A stretch of 64,000 nucleotides of DNA from the NCBI RefSeq assembly GCF_042658365.1, contig NZ_JBHSQC010000011.1, one strand, 5' to 3'. This document shows, piece after piece, positions 53,746 through 62,934 of this stretch. How positions within the stretch are numbered: the stretch's first letter is position 1; every line of letters starts with the position of its first letter. Below the pieces are notes generated by a model. The model made no database searches, had not been told where the DNA came from, and saw nothing but the letters and a program-made list of their open reading frames with translations. This stretch comes from Carnobacterium_A antarcticum (GTDB lineage: Bacteria; Bacillota; Bacilli; Lactobacillales; Carnobacteriaceae). A program made the translations under genes and the position numbers.

Positions 53746-54450
53746 ATGCCAACTAAACAGATGAAGCTTAACCAATTGTATGAATTACGCTACAAACCTG
53801 TTTTTTCAAATTTTACCGATAGAGAGTTTAACTGCCTTAAAAACGAGTTTTTTTTTAGAACCTATAAAAAAGGCCAAGTCTTATTTGATGAAGGAGATAA
53901 GCGCGAAAAAATATATTATCTAGCCAAAGGATTAGTTCGAATCGAAAGCTATGATGAAAGCGATACTTTCTCATATATCGACTATACTAAACCAGACACC
54001 TTATTCCCGTATGGGGGGATGTTTTCTGATGAAGAGTATTATTTTTCTGCTTATGCTGTTACTGATATTGAAGTATACTATATTCCCACTAAAATATTTG
54101 AAGAACAGGTAACATCTAATGCAGAACAACTTCTGTACCTTTACAAAAATATCGCTGTGCTTTTAAAACAGCAAGAGAAGCGCATTCAATATTTAGCCAT
54201 TTCCAGTGCAACCAGTCGTATTGTTAAAACATTGTCTTACTTGATGGAAGAATTGGGTATCTATACAACACCTGCTCTAATTGAAATTCCTTTTCCAATT
54301 ACAATCAACGAGATTGCTGACATCAGCGGCTGCTCCAGAGAAACAGTTGGGAGTGTAGTGAAACAGTTAAAAGAAGCAAGGAAAATCGAATATGAACGTA
54401 AACATTTTGCGTTTAAAGACATCACTTATTTTAAATCTTTTTCTGACTAA
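53746..54450 (+). CDS. arcR: Crp/Fnr family regulator of the arginine deiminase operon
   Basis: 234 residues: a cyclic-nucleotide-binding-like domain (about 15-140; KGQVLFDEGDKREKIYYLAKGLVRI) and a Crp-type helix-turn-helix (about 170-215; ITINEIADISGCSRETVGSVVKQLKEA). No Fnr-type cysteine cluster is present. It is 540 bp upstream of arcA in the same direction, the usual place of ArcR, an activator of arginine catabolism. RBS GGAGAG. Confidence 0.85.
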   Translation: MPTKQMKLNQLYELRYKPVFSNFTDREFNCLKNEFFFRTYKKGQVLFDEGDKREKIYYLAKGLVRIESYDESDTFSYIDYTKPDTLFPYGGMFSDEEYYFSAYAVTDIEVYYIPTKIFEEQVTSNAEQLLYLYKNIAVLLKQQEKRIQYLAISSATSRIVKTLSYLMEELGIYTTPALIEIPFPITINEIADISGCSRETVGSVVKQLKEARKIEYERKHFAFKDITYFKSFSD

Positions 54451-54800
54451 AGAAGGTTAGGATATAATTTAAAAGAGAATTTTTTATGAATTGTCATGCG
54501 CTTTAATTCACATGTTTTTAGAGGTTTTTGTGTATAATAGATAAACTAAAAAAACCGCGAACGTTAAAACAGGTTGTTTTTGCTTTAGATAATGATTAAT
54601 GCACATTTAAACTGCTCATGTTTTTGTGAGATTGTCTAAATGAAATATCTCAAATCGTAATTAAAGAAGAGTATCGAGAATCTATTTAACCCAGCTGTTC
54701 CATTTTTAGTACACAAACTTTAAAGTAGCTCAGAATTCAATTTGCAATTTGGAACAAGAGTTTATTCAAATTTTTTTAGAATTATTAAATTTATAAAAGA

Positions 54801-54823
54801 TGTATAAACACATTAAATATACA
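54801..54823 (+). promoter_or_regulatory. ArgR-like palindrome upstream of arcA
   Basis: TGTATA, 11 bp, TATACA: an AT-rich inverted repeat of ARG-box size about 170 bp before arcA. Arginine repressor-type control of the arc operon is known in related bacteria; no argR gene is in the window. The rest of 54451-54989 contains no gene, though FNR-like TTGTGA half-sites occur near 54882. Confidence 0.4.
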
Positions 54824-54939
54824 GCATAATAAAGCGATTGATAACAGTTATACTTTATAAAGAATATATATGAAAAACCATTGTGAAAATGTGAGTAATT
54901 CGACATTTTGTTTGATGATTAATGCGTTTCTTTTTATTT

Positions 54940-54953
54940 TGTTACCGCTATTA
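54940..54953 (+). promoter_or_regulatory. cre-like CcpA site upstream of arcA
   Basis: TGTTACCGCTATTA differs from the cre consensus at one position and lies 36 bp before ATG 54990. Together with the site before arcR it suggests that glucose represses arginine catabolism at two points. Confidence 0.45.
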
Positions 54954-54989
54954 TAAGGATGTAAGAATAAACCAGAGGAGGAAACTAAA

Positions 54990-56228
54990 ATGAATAAACC
55001 GATTCATGTTATGTCAGAGATTGGACCGTTAAAAACTGTTTTATTGAAAAGGCCAGGAAAAGAAGTTGAAAATTTAACACCCGCTATTATGGAACGTTTA
55101 TTGTTTGATGATATCCCTCATTTGCCAGTTATTCAAAAAGAACACGATGCTTTTGCTAAAACATTAGAAGATAATGGTGTGGAAGTATTGTATTTAGAAA
55201 AATTATCGGCGGAAGCTATTGATGCGGGAAATATCAAGGAAGAGTTTATTGACCGTATGTTAGCTGAATCAAATATTGAATCAGAAGCGGTTATGAGTGC
55301 ATTAAAAGATCATCTAATGAAATTTGAAACACAGGAAATGGTAGATACTATAATGGCAGGCGTTCGTAAAAAAGATATCGCTATTCCGTCAAATGATTTA
55401 ACGACAGCTTCCAATGGAGAAGACTATCCTTTTTATATGGATCCAATGCCAAACCTTTATTTCACTAGAGATCCGGCTGCTTCATTAGGTAATGGAGTGA
55501 CGGTTAACCATATGACTTATGAAGCCCGTAATCGCGAGTCGATGTTTATTGAAACGATAATGAAGCACCATCCACGTTTTGCTGACCAAGGAGTCGAAAT
55601 TTGGCGAGATCGGAATCACACTTCTCATATTGAAGGCGGAGATGAACTGGTACTGAATGATAAAGTATTGGCTTTAGGTATCTCGCAACGAACTTCAGCT
55701 AAAGCAATTGAAAAGCTAGCTCATGAATTGTTTGATCGCCATTCAAATTTCGAAAGAATATTGGCTATTAAGATTCCTAACGTGCGGGCTATGATGCATT
55801 TGGATACCGTCTTCACGATGGTAGATTATGATAAATTTACAATACATCCTGGTATTCAAAAAAATGGCGGAGAAGTAGATACGTATATCCTTGAACAAGG
55901 TGAGGAATCCGGCAAGCTTAAAATTACTCACCGCAAAGATTTGCAAGAGGTTTTACGCGAAGCGCTTGGTGTAGAAAAATTAGATTTGATTCCTTGTGGC
56001 GGAGGCGATGCCATTGCAGCCCCTCGTGAGCAATGGAATGATGGCTCGAATACATTGGCTATCGCTCCAGGAGTAGTAGTTACCTATGACCGAAATTATG
56101 TATCGAATGAACTATTACGGCAACATGGAATTAAAGTAATTGAAATTGCCTCGAGTGAACTTTCTAGAGGTCGTGGCGGTCCTCGCTGTATGAGCATGCC
56201 GTTAGTTCGTGAAGACATAAAACGCTAA
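54990..56228 (+). CDS. arcA: Arginine deiminase
   Basis: 412 residues. Active-site words include FTRDPAASLG, HIEGGDELVL, GGGDAIAAPREQW with the arginine-contacting residues, and the nucleophile Cys in GGPRCMSMPL near the C-terminus. It converts arginine to citrulline and ammonia in the cytoplasm, raising pH and starting ATP synthesis from arginine. AGAGGAGG RBS. First gene of arcA-arcB-arcD-arcC. Confidence 0.97.
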   Translation: MNKPIHVMSEIGPLKTVLLKRPGKEVENLTPAIMERLLFDDIPHLPVIQKEHDAFAKTLEDNGVEVLYLEKLSAEAIDAGNIKEEFIDRMLAESNIESEAVMSALKDHLMKFETQEMVDTIMAGVRKKDIAIPSNDLTTASNGEDYPFYMDPMPNLYFTRDPAASLGNGVTVNHMTYEARNRESMFIETIMKHHPRFADQGVEIWRDRNHTSHIEGGDELVLNDKVLALGISQRTSAKAIEKLAHELFDRHSNFERILAIKIPNVRAMMHLDTVFTMVDYDKFTIHPGIQKNGGEVDTYILEQGEESGKLKITHRKDLQEVLREALGVEKLDLIPCGGGDAIAAPREQWNDGSNTLAIAPGVVVTYDRNYVSNELLRQHGIKVIEIASSELSRGRGGPRCMSMPLVREDIKR

Positions 56229-56265
56229 AAAGAGAGATAGGATAAAAAAACTAGGAGGAATAAAG

Positions 56266-57282
56266 ATGAGTAAACAAGTATTTCAAGGGCGCAGCTTCTT
56301 AGCTGAAAAGGACTTTACTAAAGAAGAGTTAGTGTATTTAATCGAGTTCTCAGAACATTTAAAATTATTGAAGAAAAAAGGTATTCCTCATCATTATTTA
56401 GAGGGGAAAAATATAGCTTTATTATTTGAAAAGGCTTCTACTCGAACACGAGCTGCTTTCACAACAGCTGCCATTGATTTAGGTGCCCACCCTGAATATT
56501 TAGGCAAAGACGATATCCAACTGGGCAAAAAAGAATCGGTTGAAGATACGGCTCGTGTATTAGGCAGTATGTTTGATGGAATAGAGTTTAGAGGATTCAG
56601 TCAACGCTCTGTAGAACAATTAGCTGAATTTTCAGGTGTGCCGGTTTGGAACGGTTTAACCGATGAATGGCATCCAACTCAAATGATTGCTGATTTTTTA
56701 ACTGTTAAAGAAAACTTTGGCCGTTTAGAAGGGATCACTTTAGCGTATGTCGGAGATGGACGTAATAATGTCGCCAATAGTTTATTGGTCACAGCAGCGA
56801 TTCTAGGTGTAAACATACGGATTGTTTCTCCTAAATCTCTATTCCCTGAACAACATTTAATTGACATGGCACAAGAGTATGCCGAAGAAGCCGGTAGCGA
56901 AGTGATGATTACCGATGAAGTCGCTAAAGGAGTTAAGAACGCGGATGTATTGTATACCGACGTATGGGTTTCAATGGGCGAAGAAGACAAATTTGCAGAA
57001 CGTATCGAATTATTGACGCCTTATCAAATCAATATGGAAATGGTACGCGCCACGGGTAAAGAAGATGTAATTATTTTACACTGTTTACCGGCTTTCCATG
57101 ATGTCGAAACCGATTATGGAAAACAAGTGGAAAAAGATCATCACATCACAGCGATGGAAATCACGGATGAAGCTTTCAGAAGCCCGCATGCGCGTCAATT
57201 CGTCCAAGCAGAGAATAGAATGCACTCGATCAAAGCGATCATGGCTGCTACTCTAGGCAACTTATTCATTCCTAAAGTCTAG
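56266..57282 (+). CDS. arcB: Ornithine carbamoyltransferase, catabolic
   Basis: 338 residues with carbamoyl-phosphate site STRTR, DEWHPTQ and ornithine-site HCLPAFHD. In this operon it runs phosphorolysis of citrulline to ornithine and carbamoyl phosphate. The LEGKNIALLFEKASTRTRA stretch and the operon position mark the catabolic isoform. AGGAGG RBS; 37 bp after arcA. Confidence 0.97.
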   Translation: MSKQVFQGRSFLAEKDFTKEELVYLIEFSEHLKLLKKKGIPHHYLEGKNIALLFEKASTRTRAAFTTAAIDLGAHPEYLGKDDIQLGKKESVEDTARVLGSMFDGIEFRGFSQRSVEQLAEFSGVPVWNGLTDEWHPTQMIADFLTVKENFGRLEGITLAYVGDGRNNVANSLLVTAAILGVNIRIVSPKSLFPEQHLIDMAQEYAEEAGSEVMITDEVAKGVKNADVLYTDVWVSMGEEDKFAERIELLTPYQINMEMVRATGKEDVIILHCLPAFHDVETDYGKQVEKDHHITAMEITDEAFRSPHARQFVQAENRMHSIKAIMAATLGNLFIPKV

Positions 57283-57376
57283 CTTTGACCCAATAGGTTA
57301 CGAGCATGAGGAGTTTTGGTTCCCTGATGCTCTGATGCTGTCTTAACAAATACAGTATGGGAATGGGGCAAATAAA

Positions 57377-58804
57377 ATGAATGAAAAAAAATTAGGATTG
57401 ATCCCATTGATGAGTTTAGTCGTGGGATCAATTATTGGTGGCGGAATTTTTAATTTAATGTCCGATATGGCACTAACAGCATCCCCCGGGCCGGTAATCA
57501 TTGGCTGGTTAGTTACAGGTGTAGGAATGGGGTTATTGGCGTTCAGCTTTCAAAACTTATCTGCCAAACGGCCAGATCTAGAAGCCGGCATTTACAGTTA
57601 TGCACGAGCAGGTTTTGGCGATTATATGGGCTTTAACTCTGCCTGGGGGTATTGGCTGTCTGCATTTTTAGGAAATGTAGCTTACGGAACGTTGATGTTC
57701 AGTTCGATAGGATATTTCTTCCCTTTGTTTGGGAATGGTCAGAACCTGGCTTCGGTTATCGGAGCGTCTATTATGCTTTGGCTTGTGCATGGATTGATTT
57801 TAAAAGGAATTCAGACAGCTTCGTTTATCAATACGATCGTTACATTTGCTAAATTGATTCCATTAGCTATATTCCTTGTAACGATGTTTATTGCATTTAG
57901 GCTAGATGTTTTTACCGCTGATTTTTGGGGAACACAAAATGGCAGTTTTAGTTTTGGAGAAGTGATGGACCAAGTCAGAGGGACTATGCTGGTAACAGTA
58001 TGGGTATTTATCGGGATCGAAGGAGCCGTAGTTTTTTCTGGGCGTGCTGCGAAAAAATCAGACGTTGGAAAAGCTACTATTTTAGGGTTAGCTACTGTGA
58101 TCAGTATTTATTTATTGACAACTATTTTATCAATGGGTGTCCTTTCTCGTCCTGAACTGGCTGAGCTAAATCAACCCGCAATGGCTTCTCTTTTAGAAAG
58201 TGTTGTTGGACACTGGGGTGCTATTTTGATTAATATAGGAGTGATCATTTCCGTCGCTGGTGCTTGGCTGGCTTGGACCATGTTAACGGCTGAACTGCCT
58301 TATCAAGCTGCCAGAGAAGGATCGTTTCCGAAGTTTTTTACTAAGAAAAATAAAAATGATGCGCCGGTCAATTCGCTTATTTTTACCAATATTATTGTTC
58401 AATTGTTTTTATTTACATTTCTAATCAGTGAACGAGCTTATAATTTTGCTTTTTCTTTAGCTTCATCGGCTATTTTAATTCCTTATGCCTTTACAGCATT
58501 TTATCAGCTAAAATTATCATTATCGGAATCTAAAACTACTCCTAACCGTACTAGAAATATAATGATCGGATTTTTTGGAAGTATTTTTTCTTTATGGTTG
58601 ATTTATGCCGGAGGAATTAATTATCTATTGATCACTATGCTGCTTTACGCTCCAGGAATTTTTATCTTTGCTTGGGCTCAAAAAGAGAATAATCGGAAAA
58701 TTTTTACGAAAAACGAACTAATTGCTGCAGCGGCGATAATTGTTTTATTTGGAGTAGCTTTAATTCAAATTTTTAATGGTTCAATTGATATTGGCAATAT
58801 GTAA
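57377..58804 (+). CDS. arcD: Arginine/ornithine antiporter
   Basis: 475 residues with about 12-13 helices of the APC superfamily: IIGGGIFNLMSDMA near the start, YARAGFGDYMGFNSAWGYW, and IGIEGAVVFSGRAAKKSDVG. It exchanges external arginine for internal ornithine, so the pathway needs no energy for uptake. RBS is weak (ATGGGG). Order arcABDC differs from the arcABC arrangement of many relatives. Confidence 0.93.
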   Translation: MNEKKLGLIPLMSLVVGSIIGGGIFNLMSDMALTASPGPVIIGWLVTGVGMGLLAFSFQNLSAKRPDLEAGIYSYARAGFGDYMGFNSAWGYWLSAFLGNVAYGTLMFSSIGYFFPLFGNGQNLASVIGASIMLWLVHGLILKGIQTASFINTIVTFAKLIPLAIFLVTMFIAFRLDVFTADFWGTQNGSFSFGEVMDQVRGTMLVTVWVFIGIEGAVVFSGRAAKKSDVGKATILGLATVISIYLLTTILSMGVLSRPELAELNQPAMASLLESVVGHWGAILINIGVIISVAGAWLAWTMLTAELPYQAAREGSFPKFFTKKNKNDAPVNSLIFTNIIVQLFLFTFLISERAYNFAFSLASSAILIPYAFTAFYQLKLSLSESKTTPNRTRNIMIGFFGSIFSLWLIYAGGINYLLITMLLYAPGIFIFAWAQKENNRKIFTKNELIAAAAIIVLFGVALIQIFNGSIDIGNM

Positions 58805-58823
58805 ATGAGGGGACAGGACAACC

Positions 58824-59765
58824 ATGACAAAACAAAAAATTGTAATAGCTTTAGGCGGTAATGCGATATTATCTGACGACGCTAGTGCCGCAGCTCAACA
58901 AGCAGCATTAGCCCGTACAGCAGAATATTTAGTCAAATTTATTGAAAATGGCGATGATTTGATTATCTCACATGGGAATGGTCCGCAAGTCGGCAATTTA
59001 GTGCTGCAACAAGCTGCGGCCGATAGTGAAAAAACCCCAGCAATGCCATTGGATACCTGTGTAGCAATGACTCAAGGGAGCATTGGCTTTTGGATGCAGA
59101 ATGCATTGGGAAACGCTTTGGAAAAAAGAAATCTGTCTAAATCGGTTGTTTCTATTGTAACGCAAGTAGTGGTTGATGAAGCCGATTCAGCTTTTGAAAA
59201 ACCGACAAAACCCATTGGCCCTTTTTTGAATGAGACAGATGCTCAGCAAGCAATGACAGCTACTGGCTCTTTATTTAAAGAAGATGCAGGCCGCGGCTGG
59301 CGAAAAGTCGTTCCTTCGCCGAAACCTGTTAGCATCAAAGAATATCGTGCTGTCAATCAATTAGTCGAAAATGGTGTAGTGACTATTTCTGTTGGCGGCG
59401 GAGGAATACCGGTGATTGAAAAAGATGGACAGTTAATCGGTGTTGAAGCCGTAATAGATAAAGATTTTGCTTCACAAAAACTAGCTGAATTGGTTAAAGC
59501 GGATCTGCTGATTATTTTAACTGGGGTCGACAATGTTTACGTGAACTACAACGAGCCTGATCAAAAGAAACTAGAAAAAGTTACAGTGTCAGAAATGAAG
59601 CAGTACATTAAGGATAACCAATTTGCGCCTGGCAGTATGTTGCCAAAAGTTGAAGCCGCGATTGCTTTTGTTGAAAACCACCCTGAAGGCAAAGCGATGA
59701 TCACGTCACTAGAAAATATTGAACAAGTTTTAACTGGACAAGGCGGTACAATTATAACCAAATAA
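58824..59765 (+). CDS. arcC: Carbamate kinase
   Basis: 313 residues with amino-acid-kinase-fold motifs ALGGNAIL, SHGNGPQVGN, GGGGIPV and DKDFASQKLAELVKADLLIILTGVD. It transfers the phosphate of carbamoyl phosphate to ADP, yielding ATP, ammonia and carbon dioxide. Last gene of the operon, followed by a terminator; RBS GAGGGGAC. Confidence 0.97.
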   Translation: MTKQKIVIALGGNAILSDDASAAAQQAALARTAEYLVKFIENGDDLIISHGNGPQVGNLVLQQAAADSEKTPAMPLDTCVAMTQGSIGFWMQNALGNALEKRNLSKSVVSIVTQVVVDEADSAFEKPTKPIGPFLNETDAQQAMTATGSLFKEDAGRGWRKVVPSPKPVSIKEYRAVNQLVENGVVTISVGGGGIPVIEKDGQLIGVEAVIDKDFASQKLAELVKADLLIILTGVDNVYVNYNEPDQKKLEKVTVSEMKQYIKDNQFAPGSMLPKVEAAIAFVENHPEGKAMITSLENIEQVLTGQGGTIITK

Positions 59766-59853
59766 TTGAGATAAAATAGGTGGAAGGAAATATCCAATCT
59801 ACTTACTAAGCGAACACGATTATCTTTTGCTTTAAAAGTTTAAAAAAGAAAAT

Positions 59854-59894
59854 AAAAAAACGAATTCCCTTTTATAAGAGAATTCGTTTTTTTA
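59854..59894 (+). terminator. Bidirectional terminator between arcC and the metal ABC operon
   Basis: AAAAACGAATTC pairs with GAATTCGTTTTT across a 12-nt loop, with A- and T-runs on both sides, between convergent genes. Confidence 0.92.
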
Positions 59895-59897
59895 TTT

Positions 59898-60839
59898 TTA
59901 TTGAATTAAGCCTTCATGTATCTTAGTTAAATTCCATTCCATCATGCCGTAATAGCTGTCGCCATCTTCGCCTTCTTTTGCGATGGAGTCAGTAAAGATC
60001 GTAGAATAGATAGGGACACCGGTTTCTTTCGAAACGCTGTTCATACTTCTTTTGTCTACACTGGTTTCAACAAACAAAGCGGGAACATTGCTGTCTCTAA
60101 CTTGATCGATAATCGCGCTCATTTGATCAGGGGTTCCTTGGCTTTCGGTATTGATTTCCCAAATATAAGCTCCCGTTACTCCGTAAGCTGCAGAGAAATA
60201 TTTAAAAGCTCCTTCACTGGTTACGAGTAATTTTTGATCGTCGGGAATGTCTTTGAATTTTTCTTTTGCTTCAGCATCTAATTGAGCCAGTTTTTCTGTG
60301 TATTCTTTTGCATTGGCTTCATAGGTTTCTTTGTTAGCTGGATCTTTATCTGACAAGACTTTAGTAATATTTTCAATGTATTGAATACCATTGCTGATAT
60401 CCAGCCAAGCATGAGGATCTTGCTCTGTTTCTTGTCCTTTTGATGACAAGTACATTGGTTCGACGCCTTCGCTGGCAGCGAAGTAATCTTTTCCGTCTTC
60501 TTTTCCAGCGGTTTCCATTAATTTGGTAAACCAGCCATTTCCGCCAGTTTCAAGATTCAATCCGTTATAAAAAACGACATCCGCTTCAGTGCCTTTTTCA
60601 ATATCAGCTGGAAGAGGTTCGTATTCATGCGGATCTGTTCCGACGGGTACGATACTATGCAAGTCGACATTGTCGCCCGCAACATTTTTGATCATATCCG
60701 CTAAAATGGAGTTCGTTGCAACAACTTGTAATTTATCGTTTTCATTAGCAGGAGCTGACGAGTCAGATGAGTTATTGTCGCAAGCTGCCCCAATAACGGT
60801 GACCGCTATTAAAGCCAGGAGTAAATTGATTTTTTTCAT
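59898..60839 (-). CDS. Metal ABC transporter substrate-binding lipoprotein (Mn/Zn, TroA/PsaA-like)
   Basis: 313 residues with a lipoprotein signal ending at GAAC. Metal-ligand positions are visible: His in GTDPHEYEPLP, His in QDPHAWLDI, Glu in WEINTESQGTP and Asp in IFTDSIA. The His-His-Glu-Asp set and the lack of a His-rich loop fit the PsaA/MtsA manganese branch better than ZnuA. Third gene of the operon; overlaps the permease gene by 4 bp. Confidence 0.88.
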   Translation of the reverse strand: MKKINLLLALIAVTVIGAACDNNSSDSSAPANENDKLQVVATNSILADMIKNVAGDNVDLHSIVPVGTDPHEYEPLPADIEKGTEADVVFYNGLNLETGGNGWFTKLMETAGKEDGKDYFAASEGVEPMYLSSKGQETEQDPHAWLDISNGIQYIENITKVLSDKDPANKETYEANAKEYTEKLAQLDAEAKEKFKDIPDDQKLLVTSEGAFKYFSAAYGVTGAYIWEINTESQGTPDQMSAIIDQVRDSNVPALFVETSVDKRSMNSVSKETGVPIYSTIFTDSIAKEGEDGDSYYGMMEWNLTKIHEGLIQ

Positions 60840-61681
60840 TTTTTATCCTTCCTTCTCTTTATTAGTAGGTTTTGTTTTGGTGAAAATAAGAATGCAACTA
60901 AGAAAAATACCGTAGTTGTCAATACGATCGCAGCACCAGACGCTAAGTTATATGAATAACTTAAGAACAATCCGACCACGGAACTGATGATACCGATCGT
61001 AGAAGCTATCAGAATCATAGTAGATAATTTATTTGATAGTAGGTAAGCGGTCGCTGCAGGAGTGATTAGCATGGCCACAACTAGTATCGTTCCAACAGTT
61101 TGTAAAGCTGCAACAGCTACTAATGTAAGCAGCAACATCAACACATAATGGATGAGTTGTACTTTTAAACCGTAAGCTTGCGACATAACGGGGTCAAAAG
61201 AACTGACGAGCAATTCTTTATAAAAAAGAACAACAAATAAAATAACTAAAATAGCAACCACAACAGTGATGATCATATCGGTTTGTGTAACAGCCAATAC
61301 ATTCCCAAATAAAATATGGTATAAATCAGTCGAGCTTTTTGCAAAAGAAATAGCAATAATTCCGGCAGCAAAAAACGAACTAAACACAATGCCGATGGCT
61401 GTGTCGCTTTTCAGCTTACTGTGTTGCGTTACTAAGCCAATAAGTAGCGCCGCAAATACACCAAAAACAGTTGCTCCAATAAAGTAGTTTACTCCTACAA
61501 TATAAGACACGGCTACACCTGGAAGAACAGCATGGGAAATAGCATCTCCCATTAAAGACATTCCTCTTAGAATGATGAAACAACCGATAACTCCTGATAC
61601 GATTCCGATAACGATTGAAGTAAATAATGCATTTTGTAAAAACTGGTATTTAGTTAAACCATCTATAAAGTGTGCAATCAT
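60836..61681 (-). CDS. Metal ABC transporter permease
   Basis: 281 residues with eight or nine helices and ABC-3 family words (IILRGMSLMGDAISHAVLPGVAVSYI, MLITPAATAYLL). It forms the channel for Mn or Zn uptake. Its ATG shares a base with the stop of the ATPase gene; its end overlaps the binding protein gene by 4 bp. Confidence 0.92.
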   Translation of the reverse strand: MIAHFIDGLTKYQFLQNALFTSIVIGIVSGVIGCFIILRGMSLMGDAISHAVLPGVAVSYIVGVNYFIGATVFGVFAALLIGLVTQHSKLKSDTAIGIVFSSFFAAGIIAISFAKSSTDLYHILFGNVLAVTQTDMIITVVVAILVILFVVLFYKELLVSSFDPVMSQAYGLKVQLIHYVLMLLLTLVAVAALQTVGTILVVAMLITPAATAYLLSNKLSTMILIASTIGIISSVVGLFLSYSYNLASGAAIVLTTTVFFLVAFLFSPKQNLLIKRRKDKK

Positions 61682-62415
61682 TAGTCTTTGACCCCCTTAA
61701 TCATCAAATCACCCATTGAATCGCCATAAGCTGCTTTTATATTACTGGTTGTAAATGATTCAGCAATTGGTCCATAGCTGATGAGAGATTGGTTTAAGAT
61801 AACTAAGTCATCAAAATAAGTCGTTACTTTGCTTAAATCATGATGCACGACTAAAATGGTTTTTCCTTCATCTCGAAGCTGTTTGAGTAAATCGATGATC
61901 ACTTTTTCACTGTTCATGTCAATACCTACAAAAGGTTCGTCTAAAAAGATGATATCGGCTTCTTGAGCTAGCGCACGAGCAATAAAGACACGTTGCAGTT
62001 GTCCTCCGGAAAGTTCTCCGATTTGCCGATTTCTAAATTCTTCCATTTTAACTTTTTTTAAACTTTCCGTAACTTTTTGTCTTTCTCGTTCTTTTGGACG
62101 ATGGAAAAGACCTAATTTAGGAAAAGTTCCTAACAAAACTGTTTCTTCTACTTTGATTGGAAAGGTTAAATCAACCGTATTGCGTTGTTCAACATAAGCG
62201 ATTTCTTTCCTTACGCTGTTTAAAGGCTGATTGTCAACTGTAGTAACTCCTGATTCTGTTTTTACCAAACCCATCATTCCTTTTAACAAAGTCGATTTTC
62301 CAGCTCCGTTCGGTCCAATAACTCCAGTAATAGCTTGTTCTCTAATAGTAAGAGATACATCTGAAAGAGCTGGTTCGTCTTGGTAAGTAACAGTAAGATT
62401 TTTCACGTCAATCAT
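61681..62415 (-). CDS. Metal ABC transporter ATP-binding protein
   Basis: About 244 residues with Walker A GPNGAGKST, signature LSGGQLQR, Walker B IIFLDEPFVGID and H-loop VVHHDLSKV. The EQRNTVDLTFPIKVEETVLLG wording is typical of Mn/Zn importers. AAAGGAAG is 6 nt before ATG 62415; the in-frame ATG at 62436 lacks an RBS. First gene of the operon. Confidence 0.92.
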   Translation of the reverse strand: MIDVKNLTVTYQDEPALSDVSLTIREQAITGVIGPNGAGKSTLLKGMMGLVKTESGVTTVDNQPLNSVRKEIAYVEQRNTVDLTFPIKVEETVLLGTFPKLGLFHRPKERERQKVTESLKKVKMEEFRNRQIGELSGGQLQRVFIARALAQEADIIFLDEPFVGIDMNSEKVIIDLLKQLRDEGKTILVVHHDLSKVTTYFDDLVILNQSLISYGPIAESFTTSNIKAAYGDSMGDLMIKGVKD

Positions 62416-62465
62416 GTACAACTTCCTTTCTTTCATTTAATCATTTAATTATAAGTACGAAAATA

Positions 62466-62521
62466 TTTAAGGGATACCTAAACCTTAGTTAAAGTATAGC
62501 TAAACTGGTGCTCTTTAGCAA
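62466..62521 (-). promoter_or_regulatory. Promoter and metal-regulator-like operator of the metal ABC operon
   Basis: On the minus strand TTGCTA (62521-62516) and TATACT (62498-62493) are 17 bp apart, an excellent sigma-A pair. Just downstream lies the imperfect palindrome TTTAGGTATCCCTTAAA (62482-62466), similar to DtxR/MntR-family operators (TTTAGG/CCTAAA half-sites). Repression by Mn would fit. No regulator gene is nearby. Confidence 0.55.
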
Positions 62522-62655
62522 CCTTTTTTGTTCATTTTAAGTTAATTTTGCTTTAGATGAAACTTTTTAGTCTTTTGACAGATAGAAGCAAAGAAAAGCG
62601 AACAATTTCTTAGGTAAGATTTGCTAGGAGTGGAAGGGTGAGATAGTAATAGACT

Positions 62656-62718
62656 AAAAAGAACCATTTCTATAACTTACGTGCAGGGCGCACATGAGAT
62701 AGGAATCGTTCTTTTTTT
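62656..62718 (+). terminator. Orphan terminator hairpin with long stem
   Basis: AAAAAGAAC plus ATTTCTAT pairs with ATAGGAAT plus GTTCTTTTTTT; inside, GTGC/GCAC forms a second hairpin. T7 follows. No plus-strand gene lies upstream for kilobases, so it may end a short RNA or an attenuated leader of the lactate permease gene. 62522-62934 contains no gene. Confidence 0.6.
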
Positions 62719-62934
62719 GAAAATACAAATTATATTCAGATTAAAATACGAAGAGGAGTAGTTAATCTTTATTTTAATACTTAAGCCTTGTATAATAAAA
62801 GAGCTACGGAATAATTAATCATTTTTCTCATATCTATTTAGTAGATCTTTTTAAATGCTGCTTATTATTTTATTAATACTCAATTGTTAGCTTTTTTAAT
62901 AAAACAATATAGTAAATAAGAGGAGTGGATAAAA

